Both the position numbers and the translations under genes were made by a program. Positions 1 through 8,163 of a DNA stretch of 28,701 nucleotides are shown piece by piece. The notes beneath the pieces were generated by a model that saw nothing but the letters and a program-made list of their open reading frames with translations, searched no databases and was not told the origin of the DNA. This DNA comes from Rickettsiales bacterium (GTDB taxonomy: Bacteria; Pseudomonadota; Alphaproteobacteria; TMED127), in the NCBI GenBank assembly GCA_002711515.1, contig PARN01000037.1, positions 1-28,701 of the forward strand, in the 5' to 3' direction. Position 1 is the stretch's first letter; the number at the start of each line of letters is the position of its first letter.

Positions 1-383
1 ATTGATCTACATTTTCTTATACTAAGTGGTTTTATTAGCTCTTTTTCAATTGACATATCGGTTAGAAAAAAATTCTGAATCTCATATGCTTCTTTTTCTT
101 TAAAGACATTTTCCATATCTTTGCGTTGAGTAAATTGTAATGCATGTATTATTTCGTGAAGTATAATTGACTGATTACAAAGACCATTCAAATCCATTTT
201 GCTTATAAGAATCCCCTCCTTACTTGAAAAAAAAGCTAAAATAGGACATTTTCCCCTACACGCTTTAACTTCTAATTCAGATTTTGAAATTACAATAACT
301 GGAAAATTAAAACTTTCAGTTTTATAATCTGTGTTAATACTTATCCAGTTTAAAAGAAAACTTATCAAAACTTTAAGTGTCAT
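1..383 (-). CDS. Putative HExxH metalloprotease-like protein, partial (C-terminus off the left edge)
   Basis: An open minus-strand frame starts at the ATG complementary to 381-383 and runs without a stop to base 1, giving about 127 residues. The first ~15 residues are hydrophobic (TLKVLISFLLNWIS) and could be a weak signal peptide or anchor. Two cysteines follow in the segment ACRGKCP. The zinc-protease signature HEIIHALQ comes next (bases about 140-163), and a downstream EKEAYEIQ segment could supply a third zinc ligand, as in small HExxH families of the DUF6647 kind. It is divergent from acuI, with 93 bp between the two starts. The reading frame is solid; the protease call rests on the short HExxH motif and its helix-like context, and the substrate is unknown. 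The C-terminal part must lie to the left of the window. Confidence 0.6.
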   Translation of the reverse strand, partial: MTLKVLISFLLNWISINTDYKTESFNFPVIVISKSELEVKACRGKCPILAFFSSKEGILISKMDLNGLCNQSIILHEIIHALQFTQRKDMENVFKEKEAYEIQNFFLTDMSIEKELIKPLSIRKCRS

Positions 384-476
384 TTTACATTATATCTTAC
401 GAATTAAAATTCTAATTTAGTTTTACTGGACACATTAGTCAATTAATGGAAGATTAGATTACAAACTATAGTAAAT

Positions 477-1451
477 ATGAAAAAGACTTTTAAAGCATTT
501 GTAATTGAGACCAAGAATAAACAAGGTATAAAAAAAATTGAAATTAATGATCTTATGAAGGGTGATGTACTCATCAAAATCATCTATAGTAGCTTTAATT
601 ACAAAGATGGATTAGCAATTTCAGGAACTCTTCCAATTGTAAAGAATTTTCCAATGATTCCTGGAGTCGACTTTGTAGGGGTAGTAGAGGAAACTAGTCA
701 TAAAAAATTTAGAAAAGGAGATAAAGTAATATTAAATGGATGGGGGGTAGGTGAAAAACATTTTGGCGGTTTTTCTGAATATGCAAGAGTAGATGGAAAT
801 TGGCTAATCCATTTGCCAAAAAAAATAAGTGAAAAGCAATCAATGATAATTGGTTCGGCAGGTTATACAGCGGCATTATGTGTTATCGAAATAATAAAAA
901 AAATTAAACCTAATATGGGAGATATTTTAGTCACTGGAGCTTCTGGTGGCGTTGGAAGTATAGCTGTACACTTATTATCAAAACTAAATTACAACGTCGT
1001 GGCTTTAAGTGGTAAAAAGTCAAATTTTCTTTTAAAATTAGGTAAGATAAAAATAATTGATAGAAAACAATTTGTTATTAATCAAAAACCATTAGGCTCT
1101 CAGAAATGGGCAGGATGTATAGATACTGTGGGAGGAGATATCCTAGCCAGTATTATAAGTGAAATCAAATATGATGGAATAGTAGCTTCAACTGGTCTTG
1201 CAAAAAGTCATATTCTTAATACAACAGTTTTTCCTTTCATATTACGAAATATCACGTTAGCAGGAGTGGATTGTGTTTATGCAAGTAATAAAAAAAGAAG
1301 GAAAGCTTGGGAATTCCTTGAAAAGAATTTAGACCTAAAAAAATTAAATTCTATTTATTCAGAAAAGTCTTTAAAAGATTTGAAAAAACTTACATCAAAT
1401 ATTCTTAAAGGAAAAGTTGAAGGAAGAACATTAATAAATCCTAAATTGTAG
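477..1451 (+). CDS. acuI: Acrylyl-CoA reductase AcuI (YhdH/YhfP-type zinc-free MDR)
   Basis: Medium-chain dehydrogenase/reductase of 324 aa, the usual AcuI/YhdH length. Family marks include NYKDGLA (41-47), PGVDFVG (62-68), GDKV (81-84), the GGFSEYA segment (97-103) and the nucleotide-binding GASGGVGS (154-161); the catalytic zinc cysteines of classical alcohol dehydrogenases are absent. AcuI enzymes use NADPH to reduce acrylyl-CoA to propionyl-CoA, which detoxifies acrylate arising from DMSP or 3-hydroxypropionate breakdown; the protein is cytosolic. cysQ follows 11 bp downstream, probably in the same transcript. There is no clear Shine-Dalgarno before the ATG, and a TATAGT hexamer at 467-472 sits directly upstream. 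The subfamily call is good; a quinone-oxidoreductase-like role on another enoyl substrate remains possible. Confidence 0.85.
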   Translation: MKKTFKAFVIETKNKQGIKKIEINDLMKGDVLIKIIYSSFNYKDGLAISGTLPIVKNFPMIPGVDFVGVVEETSHKKFRKGDKVILNGWGVGEKHFGGFSEYARVDGNWLIHLPKKISEKQSMIIGSAGYTAALCVIEIIKKIKPNMGDILVTGASGGVGSIAVHLLSKLNYNVVALSGKKSNFLLKLGKIKIIDRKQFVINQKPLGSQKWAGCIDTVGGDILASIISEIKYDGIVASTGLAKSHILNTTVFPFILRNITLAGVDCVYASNKKRRKAWEFLEKNLDLKKLNSIYSEKSLKDLKKLTSNILKGKVEGRTLINPKL

Positions 1452-1462
1452 AATTACAGTTA

Positions 1463-2257
1463 ATGATAATAGATAAAAAAAATTTTAAGAAAGTAACTAG
1501 AGCTTTAAGAGAAATTTCACTAGAGGCTTCTTCAAAAATTCTAGAAATATATCAAACTGAATTTGATTTTATAACAAAACAAGATAATTCTCCTCTTACC
1601 AAAGCTGATCTTGAGTCTAATAGAATTATATGTTCTTTTTTAAAAAAGGAGTTTCCAAAGATTTGCATAATTTCGGAAGAAAATATTAAAAATAACATAA
1701 AAAAAAATACAGATTTTTTTCTTATTGATCCTTTGGATGGAACAAAAGAGTTTCTAAATAGAAATGGTGAATTTACAATAAATATATGTTTTTTAAAAAA
1801 TTATATTCCCCAAATTTCAGTGATTACTATTCCCGTAACAAAAACACAATATTTTACTGATAACGAATTTTCTTTTAAATTTGAAAAAAATAAGATCAAT
1901 AAGATTTCTTCAGAACATGAGTCTAGGCAAACAAGGATTCTCACCAGTAGATCTCATCTTGATTCTAAAACACTTAACTTTATAAAGCATTACCCAAACT
2001 CTGAGGTTTTAAAAGTTGGATCTTCACTTAAGTTTTGCTTAATTTCAGAGGGTAAAGCAGATTTGTATATAAGGTACGGTAGAACAATGGAGTGGGATAT
2101 TGCTGCTGGTTATGCAATTTTAAATAAAGCCCATGGAAAAACTTTAGATTTTAATTTTAAATCTATTAAATATGGAAAAAAGGACTTCTTAAATAATTCC
2201 TTTATTTCATTTAAAAAAAATTTTGACCAAGATAGTCTAAAACCATATTTAGTTTAA
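1463..2257 (+). CDS. cysQ: 3'(2'),5'-bisphosphate nucleotidase CysQ (inositol monophosphatase family)
   Basis: 264 aa member of the Mg/Li-dependent phosphatase family. It has DNSPLTKAD (41-49), SEE (71-73), the metal site DPLDGTKEF (89-97) and the C-terminal EWDIAAG (210-216) preceded by GSSLKFC, the arrangement typical of CysQ rather than SuhB. CysQ hydrolyses 3'-phosphoadenosine 5'-phosphate (PAP) to AMP, removing the by-product of PAPS-dependent sulfotransfer, in the cytosol. It lies 11 bp after acuI and 19 bp before the first glycosyltransferase. A sulfotransferase-like gene at 7170-8150 would produce PAP, so the neighbourhood makes biochemical sense. The family is certain; the exact nucleotide substrate is inferred. 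Confidence 0.87.
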   Translation: MIIDKKNFKKVTRALREISLEASSKILEIYQTEFDFITKQDNSPLTKADLESNRIICSFLKKEFPKICIISEENIKNNIKKNTDFFLIDPLDGTKEFLNRNGEFTINICFLKNYIPQISVITIPVTKTQYFTDNEFSFKFEKNKINKISSEHESRQTRILTSRSHLDSKTLNFIKHYPNSEVLKVGSSLKFCLISEGKADLYIRYGRTMEWDIAAGYAILNKAHGKTLDFNFKSIKYGKKDFLNNSFISFKKNFDQDSLKPYLV

Positions 2258-2276
2258 GATTTTATGAAATTTTAGA

Positions 2277-3545
2277 ATGAAACATAAATATAAATTTTTA
2301 CTTATTCCTAATGCATCAAATTTCTATGATATCAACCAGCTAGCAGAAATTAAAAGTGTTTTGGTGGACCACAATCATACAGTTGATTTCCTAGATAAAG
2401 AAATTTCTGATGTTTCTTTAATAAATTTAGTTGAAAAAAACTCCTATAATTGTGTTTTGAGAGTAAATAAAGGACGACCTGAAGAATTAAAAAAAAATGT
2501 AAGATTTATTAGCTGGTTTCAGGACTTTTACTACAATTCTGAAAAAGAGCTAAATAATTTTTTACAAAATGATTTAGTTTATTTTTACACTACTCCAGAG
2601 ATTTTCGGAGTAGACAAAAAGTTAAATTGCTTTTCATCTATTTTATACCCTGGAATTTCTGAAAAAAATGTAGAACCAAATCTACCAGAATTAAATAAAA
2701 AAAATCAAATAGAATCATATCAAAATATTGATTTTTCTATATGTGGCTTCATGCCAGCAAGTCACAATGTGAATTTTAATCAATTTTATTTTAGAAACTT
2801 TAATACTGATAACAAATCTACCTTTGACGGATATTTAAAAACAAATCTAATTAATTTTATAGAAAAATATGAGGAGAATTTAAGTTTAGAAAAAGTTAAA
2901 AAGATCTTAATATATCTTCAATCATTAACTGAAATACTTTACGAACCGTTATCTGGTAATTTAGATACAAAATTTATATCAAAAAAAATTGAAGAAAAGC
3001 TTTCAAGAGAACTTAGTAAACAAAGTGTAGAAATTTTAAGTCCTGTAATTAGGTATTTCAGTACAGAATATCCACGATTTCAAGATCGTATAGAACTAGC
3101 AAGATTACTTACGAAACATAGTAGTAACTTCACTTTAGTAGGTAAGGGTTGGGATGTTTATGACGAGTTTAGTGAATTTTACAAAGGAGAAATTCAAAAT
3201 CAAATGCTACTCTATGGAATCTATAAAAAATCCAAAATTAATTTATATAATAATACTCATGGACTAGGTATGCATAATAAGGTCTTTGAAATTATGATAA
3301 ATGGAGGGTTCATCGCTCTACCTTCAAATAAATCGAAACGTAAAATATCTTCAATCGAAGAAGATTTTGAGGAAAATACACATTTTGTTTATTTTGATCC
3401 ATTGAATTTTGATGATTTTATAAATGAGTGGTTATTCAAAACTAATGAAAGGATTATCATTGGGAACAATGCAAGACAAAAAGTACTAAAGAATCATTCA
3501 TGGAAAAATAGAGTAGAAAAAATTCTTAATGATTTAAACAAATGA
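2277..3545 (+). CDS. CgeB-like GT-B glycosyltransferase (tandem copy 1)
   Basis: 422 aa. The N-terminal half opens with KYKFLLIPNA and carries an NVRFISW segment. The C-terminal third resembles CgeB-type glycosyltransferases: GWDVYDEF, then HNKVFEIMINGGFIALP (a nucleotide-sugar-binding region with the expected Glu) and an ending ARQKVLKNHSWKNRVEKIL that matches the usual CgeB C-terminus. No membrane segment is apparent, so it should act in the cytosol on a glycan precursor. The stop overlaps the start of the next gene by 4 bp (ATGA), and that gene is a clear paralogue: KYRFLLIP and NVRFISW are repeated at matching places. Donor sugar and acceptor cannot be told. Confidence 0.65.
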   Translation: MKHKYKFLLIPNASNFYDINQLAEIKSVLVDHNHTVDFLDKEISDVSLINLVEKNSYNCVLRVNKGRPEELKKNVRFISWFQDFYYNSEKELNNFLQNDLVYFYTTPEIFGVDKKLNCFSSILYPGISEKNVEPNLPELNKKNQIESYQNIDFSICGFMPASHNVNFNQFYFRNFNTDNKSTFDGYLKTNLINFIEKYEENLSLEKVKKILIYLQSLTEILYEPLSGNLDTKFISKKIEEKLSRELSKQSVEILSPVIRYFSTEYPRFQDRIELARLLTKHSSNFTLVGKGWDVYDEFSEFYKGEIQNQMLLYGIYKKSKINLYNNTHGLGMHNKVFEIMINGGFIALPSNKSKRKISSIEEDFEENTHFVYFDPLNFDDFINEWLFKTNERIIIGNNARQKVLKNHSWKNRVEKILNDLNK

Positions 3546-4546
3546 AAAAATATAGATTTTTGCTAATTCCTAAGTCAAATTATTTTGAAGATATAATTCA
3601 AATTAATGCACTAAAAAAAGAATTGTTGAAAAAAGATCAATATGTCAAGGCGCTAACTGGTCCCATGAATGATGAAAGTTTAAAATGGCTTTTGGAAGAA
3701 TTTCACTTTGATGTTGTTTTTCAAGTAAATAAAGTTAAATCACCCATCCACTCAAAATTTAAAAATGTTAGATTCATATCTTGGATGACAAATATTGATG
3801 AAATTCAACAACATGCTGACTACTTAAATAATAACGATATAATTTATTTACTAAATCCAACGAAACAGACAAGTAAGGCGAGGGTAAGTAATTTTTTCCC
3901 AGCAATAGATTTATTCAAAACAAACTATTCTCTTAATGATTTAATTACCGCTAATTATGATTTAAATAATTATCAATCTTATGACATATCATACATTTCA
4001 AATGAAATTCTTATGGATTTTTATCAATCAGATGGAAAAATTAAAAAAAAGGAATTTAATCAAATTCTAAAAAGGATGGATGAATTTTTTGGAGATTTCA
4101 AGCACACAAAACAAAATTTTATGATTTATTTTTTTGGTATTGCTCGACCAAGTGATAAACTTTTGTCAAATAAATATGCAAAGTTTCTGGGAACAGTAAA
4201 AAATTATAATCTTTTCTATGATATAGCCAGATTATCAAAAATTAATGCTATCAGTGAGAAAAACTCATTTCATTTTAATACCAATTTTTTTAGAATTTTA
4301 AGTGTACAAGGCCTGATATTAGTAAAAAAACAACTAAACATATCTAAGTATATTCATAAGCTTGGCTTTAACGAAGGTATGGATTTCTTATCATTTAGCA
4401 ATACAAAAGAGTTACAGGATATTATAGACGAATACTTAGTCGACAGTAAAAAAAGGAACTTTATTGGATCAAATGCTCAAAAATTTGCATTAGACAAGCA
4501 TACATACCAAAATAGAGTGGATCAATTACTCAAAGATTTAGCCTGA
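3542..4546 (+). CDS. CgeB-like glycosyltransferase paralogue (tandem copy 2, possibly degenerate)
   Basis: 334 aa paralogue of the preceding protein. Both start with KY(K/R)FLLIP, share NVRFISW near residue 80 and end with an HxxxNRVxxxL-type tail. Copy 2 is shorter by about 90 residues, mostly in the middle. At the place where copy 1 has HNKVFEIMINGG, copy 2 reads FNTNFFRILSVQG, so the Glu expected in the donor-binding helix is Arg and the Gly pair is broken. It may therefore be a non-catalytic partner of copy 1 or act on a different donor. Translation is probably coupled through the 4 bp ATGA overlap. A 77 bp spacer follows. The family is inferred through the paralogue; activity is uncertain. 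Confidence 0.55.
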   Translation: MKKYRFLLIPKSNYFEDIIQINALKKELLKKDQYVKALTGPMNDESLKWLLEEFHFDVVFQVNKVKSPIHSKFKNVRFISWMTNIDEIQQHADYLNNNDIIYLLNPTKQTSKARVSNFFPAIDLFKTNYSLNDLITANYDLNNYQSYDISYISNEILMDFYQSDGKIKKKEFNQILKRMDEFFGDFKHTKQNFMIYFFGIARPSDKLLSNKYAKFLGTVKNYNLFYDIARLSKINAISEKNSFHFNTNFFRILSVQGLILVKKQLNISKYIHKLGFNEGMDFLSFSNTKELQDIIDEYLVDSKKRNFIGSNAQKFALDKHTYQNRVDQLLKDLA

Positions 4547-4549
4547 AAT

Positions 4550-4579
4550 TTGTCAAATCCAACAGTATATTTCGATAAA
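4550..4579 (+). promoter_or_regulatory. Possible promoter before the GT-B glycosyltransferase gene
   Basis: The 77 bp spacer contains TTGTCA (4550-4555) and, 18 bp downstream, GATAAA (4574-4579), which resemble sigma-70 -35 and -10 boxes. The match is weak and the DNA is AT-rich, so this is only a candidate. It would allow the gene at 4624 to be transcribed separately from the CgeB-like pair. Confidence 0.25.
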
Positions 4580-4623
4580 ATAGACTGAATATTTATTTGG
4601 CATAAATTTTTCATTAATTTTTT

Positions 4624-5973
4624 ATGAATATTCAAAAAAATGTATCTTACAGATATGATTTGTTGACAAAAAATTATATTCCTTGGCGTTATTTAAATGT
4701 AAATAATGATACTTGTAAACAAATTTTCTCAGAACTAGATAAAACAAATGCTGTCGATGAGTTTTACAATTCATCAAAAAGTCAAATTGATAATTTTATA
4801 GAAAATTTTAGGTCTTCAAGTAAAAATAATAAAACAATCGTCTACATCACAGGTGATAAATGTTATCCAATGTTATTAAGACAAGCTAGATTAATGAAAA
4901 ATAATGGCTTTAAAACATTCTTGATAAATATGAATCCGCTTAAAATCAATGATTTGGAAAGTTTACGATACTCCTTTATTGATATTATCCAGAATTGCAC
5001 ATTTTTTCCTGTGTTGGGTCAAATAATTGATAAGATAAATCCAAATTACTTTCATGTTCAATGTTGGATGTGGTCCTATTATCTTGGGAAATTTATTATC
5101 AAAAAGAAAAAAAAAATATCAAAAGTAATCTGTGATTTTTATGACGTAACAGGCATGTACTCCGATAGAAAATCCTTAAAAATTATATGGGACGATTTTA
5201 TAGTTGATCAGGATTTAGAGAATGAAAAATTTATTTTTAAAAATGCAGATGGTATTATTCACAGGTATAAAGAAAAAGTTTTTTTAGAATATTCAAAAAG
5301 ATATAATAGAAGCAGAAACATACTTGAATTTCAGCAATATCCTATCAAATTGCTAAAAACTCCAAAAAAAACAAATAACGGAAAATTAAAATTTGTATTT
5401 TGTGGTACTTTGATACCTCCAAATGATGTCAATCATCCTAAAGAATTATTTAATGCAACCGGTCTGATAAATGCTTTCACCTCTATTCTTGAATTAAAAC
5501 ATGAATTATATATTTACCTCCCAATTAATGGGTCCCAAGAATTCAATAAATGGATTTATGATCTTAGAGATATTTTCTTTCCAGAAACACTGAAAATATT
5601 TGATTCTTTACCATTAGAAAATCTAATTGACGAAATTAGTCATTATGATTTTGGTATTAATATCCAAAAAATAGACATGGAGAGCACTAAATTAAGTGAA
5701 TTTTCTTACAAAGGAGCTATGGGAACAAAAAATTATACCTATCTTGAAGCTGGTCTTCCAATATTGGTAAATGATGAATATTTATACTGTAAAGAGCTCG
5801 TAGAAAAACACAATATTGGTCTAGCAATCAAGTCTAAAGACTTTTCAGATTTAGATTTAATTCTAAAAAAATATAACATAAGCGATCTCAAAGATAACGT
5901 CAGGAAATTTAATATTAACAATAATCTTTACGAAAAAAGCAAAGAATTGTTAGAATTCTACAAATCATTATAA
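4624..5973 (+). CDS. GT-B glycosyltransferase (group 1/GT4-like)
   Basis: 449 aa. After a ~75-residue N-terminal region a Rossmann-like start appears (KTIVYITGDKCYPMLLRQARL), typical of the acceptor domain of GT-B enzymes. A middle segment (KLKFVFCGTLIPPND) starts the second Rossmann domain, and near the C-terminus KNYTYLEAGLPILVNDE followed by LVEKHNIGLAI matches the donor-binding E-A-G-LP-I signature of GT4-like enzymes. No membrane span or signal peptide is visible. It lies between the CgeB-like pair and a radical SAM gene, in a run of glycan genes on the same strand. The GT-B fold is well supported; substrate is unknown. Confidence 0.65.
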   Translation: MNIQKNVSYRYDLLTKNYIPWRYLNVNNDTCKQIFSELDKTNAVDEFYNSSKSQIDNFIENFRSSSKNNKTIVYITGDKCYPMLLRQARLMKNNGFKTFLINMNPLKINDLESLRYSFIDIIQNCTFFPVLGQIIDKINPNYFHVQCWMWSYYLGKFIIKKKKKISKVICDFYDVTGMYSDRKSLKIIWDDFIVDQDLENEKFIFKNADGIIHRYKEKVFLEYSKRYNRSRNILEFQQYPIKLLKTPKKTNNGKLKFVFCGTLIPPNDVNHPKELFNATGLINAFTSILELKHELYIYLPINGSQEFNKWIYDLRDIFFPETLKIFDSLPLENLIDEISHYDFGINIQKIDMESTKLSEFSYKGAMGTKNYTYLEAGLPILVNDEYLYCKELVEKHNIGLAIKSKDFSDLDLILKKYNISDLKDNVRKFNINNNLYEKSKELLEFYKSL

Positions 5974-6016
5974 AATAATGTATTTATAATCTAAAAACCC
6001 TATTATAGTAAATAGA

Positions 6017-7156
6017 ATGATAGATAACAGACAAAAGTTTTCAAATGAAAAAGTTAAAGAAAAACAACTAAAAGATAGAAAACTTGTCAATTACAAAGAT
6101 GATACCCTTAATAGTATTCTAGGTTTCGGAAAACTTATATACCATCCAGAAAAAGTTATTGGTGTAAAACAAAAAACTAATGTATTTCCATTGACCGCAA
6201 CGGTGAGTCTTGGAAATTATTGTAATCATGCTTGTTTATGGTGTTCTACCTATTATTGGCAACAGGAAAGTTCAAAAACAATTAATTTTGACAAAATAAC
6301 AAAGTGGATTAAGAATGCTAGTTTAAAAGGTCTTAAATCGGTTATTTATGTCGGAAATGGAGAACCACTCGCATATAAAAGATTTCCTGAAATAACTAAT
6401 TTTGTTCATAAAAATAAATTAGAACAGGGAATGTTTACTAACGGTTTTCTAATTCATAGGTATATGAAAGAACTGAGCGATTATTTTACTTTCGTGAGGA
6501 TTAGTTTAGATGCAGGTTCGAGTGAAGTACATTCGAAACTTCATGCTGTACCAGAAAGTCATTTTCCTAAAATAATGGAAAATCTCAAGAACTTAATAAA
6601 ATTAAGACAAAATAAAACCCCAACTATTGGAGTTCAGTTTGCAACACATCAAGAAAATATTCACGAAATTAAAAAAAGTGTTGAGTTAGTAAAAGATATA
6701 GGAGTTGATTATTTCTCTATAAAACCAGTTTTTGATAGAGGAAGTGTAAATGAAAAGATTCCAAAAACCAATTTAACAAAAAGTGATTTTGATCGAGCTT
6801 TTGATAGTGTTTCAAAACATATAGATGAAGACTTTAAAATTTTTTATAAACCTCATCAGATAATATCAGAATCCAATAATCAAAATATGTTAGTCTATAA
6901 TAAATGCTATGCTGGTTTTTTTGGGGTAAATGTTTATGAGGATGGATCAATAACAGGATGTGGGCCACACCATATTACTGTTGGAAACCTAGATACTCCC
7001 TTAAAAGAATTAGAAGAGAATATAGTTAGGTTATCAGAGAAATTAAACTTAAAAAATTGTCCATCCGGATGTAGATGGCATCCTTTGAATTTTCAACTTC
7101 ATAAAATTCTTAACTCAGATACTTTTTCTAGACAAGAACATATTAATTTATTTTAA
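6017..7156 (+). CDS. Radical SAM protein with a twitch/SPASM-like auxiliary cluster domain
   Basis: 379 aa. The radical SAM cluster motif CNHACLWC gives C69, C73 and C76 in the CX3CX2C spacing, followed by GNGEP (113-117), the SAM-binding equivalent of GGEP. The C-terminus holds four more cysteines (C297, C315, C348, C352) around NKCYAG, TGCGPHH and NCPSGCR. These could hold one auxiliary iron-sulfur cluster, as in twitch or short SPASM domains. Such enzymes modify peptides, sugars or nucleosides. Here the neighbours are glycosyltransferases and a sulfotransferase-like protein, so sugar dehydration, epimerisation or another sugar modification is a reasonable inference. No small precursor peptide gene was found next to it. 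The family is certain; the reaction is unknown. Confidence 0.8.
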   Translation: MIDNRQKFSNEKVKEKQLKDRKLVNYKDDTLNSILGFGKLIYHPEKVIGVKQKTNVFPLTATVSLGNYCNHACLWCSTYYWQQESSKTINFDKITKWIKNASLKGLKSVIYVGNGEPLAYKRFPEITNFVHKNKLEQGMFTNGFLIHRYMKELSDYFTFVRISLDAGSSEVHSKLHAVPESHFPKIMENLKNLIKLRQNKTPTIGVQFATHQENIHEIKKSVELVKDIGVDYFSIKPVFDRGSVNEKIPKTNLTKSDFDRAFDSVSKHIDEDFKIFYKPHQIISESNNQNMLVYNKCYAGFFGVNVYEDGSITGCGPHHITVGNLDTPLKELEENIVRLSEKLNLKNCPSGCRWHPLNFQLHKILNSDTFSRQEHINLF

Positions 7157-7169
7157 CAAATAATAATAA

Positions 7170-8150
7170 ATGAAAATTGAAGATGAAAATTTTATTAAAT
7201 CTATTAATAAAAATTTAAAATCTATAAAGAAGTCAACAGTATCAAAAATAAATAATTATGACTCTTTTTTCATTGTTGCACCACCTAGAGGTGCATCAAT
7301 GTTTTTTCATCAAATTCTTATAACTTTTACAAAAATTGGATATATCTCCAATTTAATAGCTTCTCTTTGGGAATATCCAGAATTAGGAGCAATACTTCAA
7401 AAAAGATTTTTAAAACATGAAAGGTTTGTTAGTAACTTTAAATCAAATTATGGAATTTCAGAGGGAATATTTGAACCACATGAATGGGGATATTTTTGGA
7501 GAAAATGGCTCGATATTCCAAATAGAGAATGTTTCTATAATCCAAAAAGTAAAATTAATTGGAAAGAATTAAATAAAAAGCTAAATAACTTAAAGAATAT
7601 ATTTGAACAACCAATAATCTTTGATACTGGTTATGTAAATACCTATTTTCATGAATTTACAAGTAACATCAAATCAGGTAAGTATATTTTTATTTTCAGA
7701 TCACCCTATGAAGTATGTAATTCAATTTGCAAAGCAAGAATTAATCAATTAAATGATATAAATTCATATTACTCTTCAAAACCTAAAAACTTCGAAATCA
7801 TAAGGAAAATAATTAATCCTATTGAACAGGTGATTGCACAAGTATATGAAATTACGAAAGCAATGTTAGATTTTAGATCCTCATTATCTGAGCAAAATTA
7901 TATAACACTAAAATATGAAAATTTATTTAAATCATCTGATAAAATCATCAAAGATATGATTAAATTTACTACTAATGATTTTACTTTATATAAGCAAAAG
8001 AAAAAAATATTTAAAGAATTTCCAGTAGAAACATATTCAACAAACTATGAAAATAAAAATAAAATAAAATTTTTTGATAAAAAATATAAACAAGAATTTG
8101 ATATTTTTTTTAATAAATACTTTCGTGATATAGATTACCAAAAAATTTAA
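7170..8150 (+). CDS. Sulfotransferase-family P-loop protein
   Basis: 326 aa. Near the N-terminus FFIVAPPRGASMFFHQIL (about 33-50) has the layout of the 5'-phosphosulfate-binding loop of PAPS-dependent sulfotransferases (normally PRSGTT/S). The segment FIFRSPYEVCNS (174-185) matches the 3'-phosphate-binding R-x-P...S motif. No signal peptide is seen, so it would be a cytosolic sulfotransferase using PAPS, probably on a glycan precursor or lipid given its neighbours. The first loop is atypical (GAS in place of SGT). cysQ at 1463-2257 would remove the PAP by-product. It is convergent with the WbqC gene, 13 bp apart. Another P-loop transfer role cannot be excluded. Confidence 0.6.
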   Translation: MKIEDENFIKSINKNLKSIKKSTVSKINNYDSFFIVAPPRGASMFFHQILITFTKIGYISNLIASLWEYPELGAILQKRFLKHERFVSNFKSNYGISEGIFEPHEWGYFWRKWLDIPNRECFYNPKSKINWKELNKKLNNLKNIFEQPIIFDTGYVNTYFHEFTSNIKSGKYIFIFRSPYEVCNSICKARINQLNDINSYYSSKPKNFEIIRKIINPIEQVIAQVYEITKAMLDFRSSLSEQNYITLKYENLFKSSDKIIKDMIKFTTNDFTLYKQKKKIFKEFPVETYSTNYENKNKIKFFDKKYKQEFDIFFNKYFRDIDYQKI

Positions 8151-8163
8151 ATTATTCTAATGA

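Noticed and set aside
180..240. Frameshift in the left-edge gene at an eight-A run
   Set aside because: On careful codon reading the frame is open through the run (Ala-Phe-Phe-Ser), so no break is needed.
8151..8163. Terminator between the convergent sulfotransferase-like and WbqC genes
   Set aside because: The 13 bp spacer is too short and shows no stem-loop.
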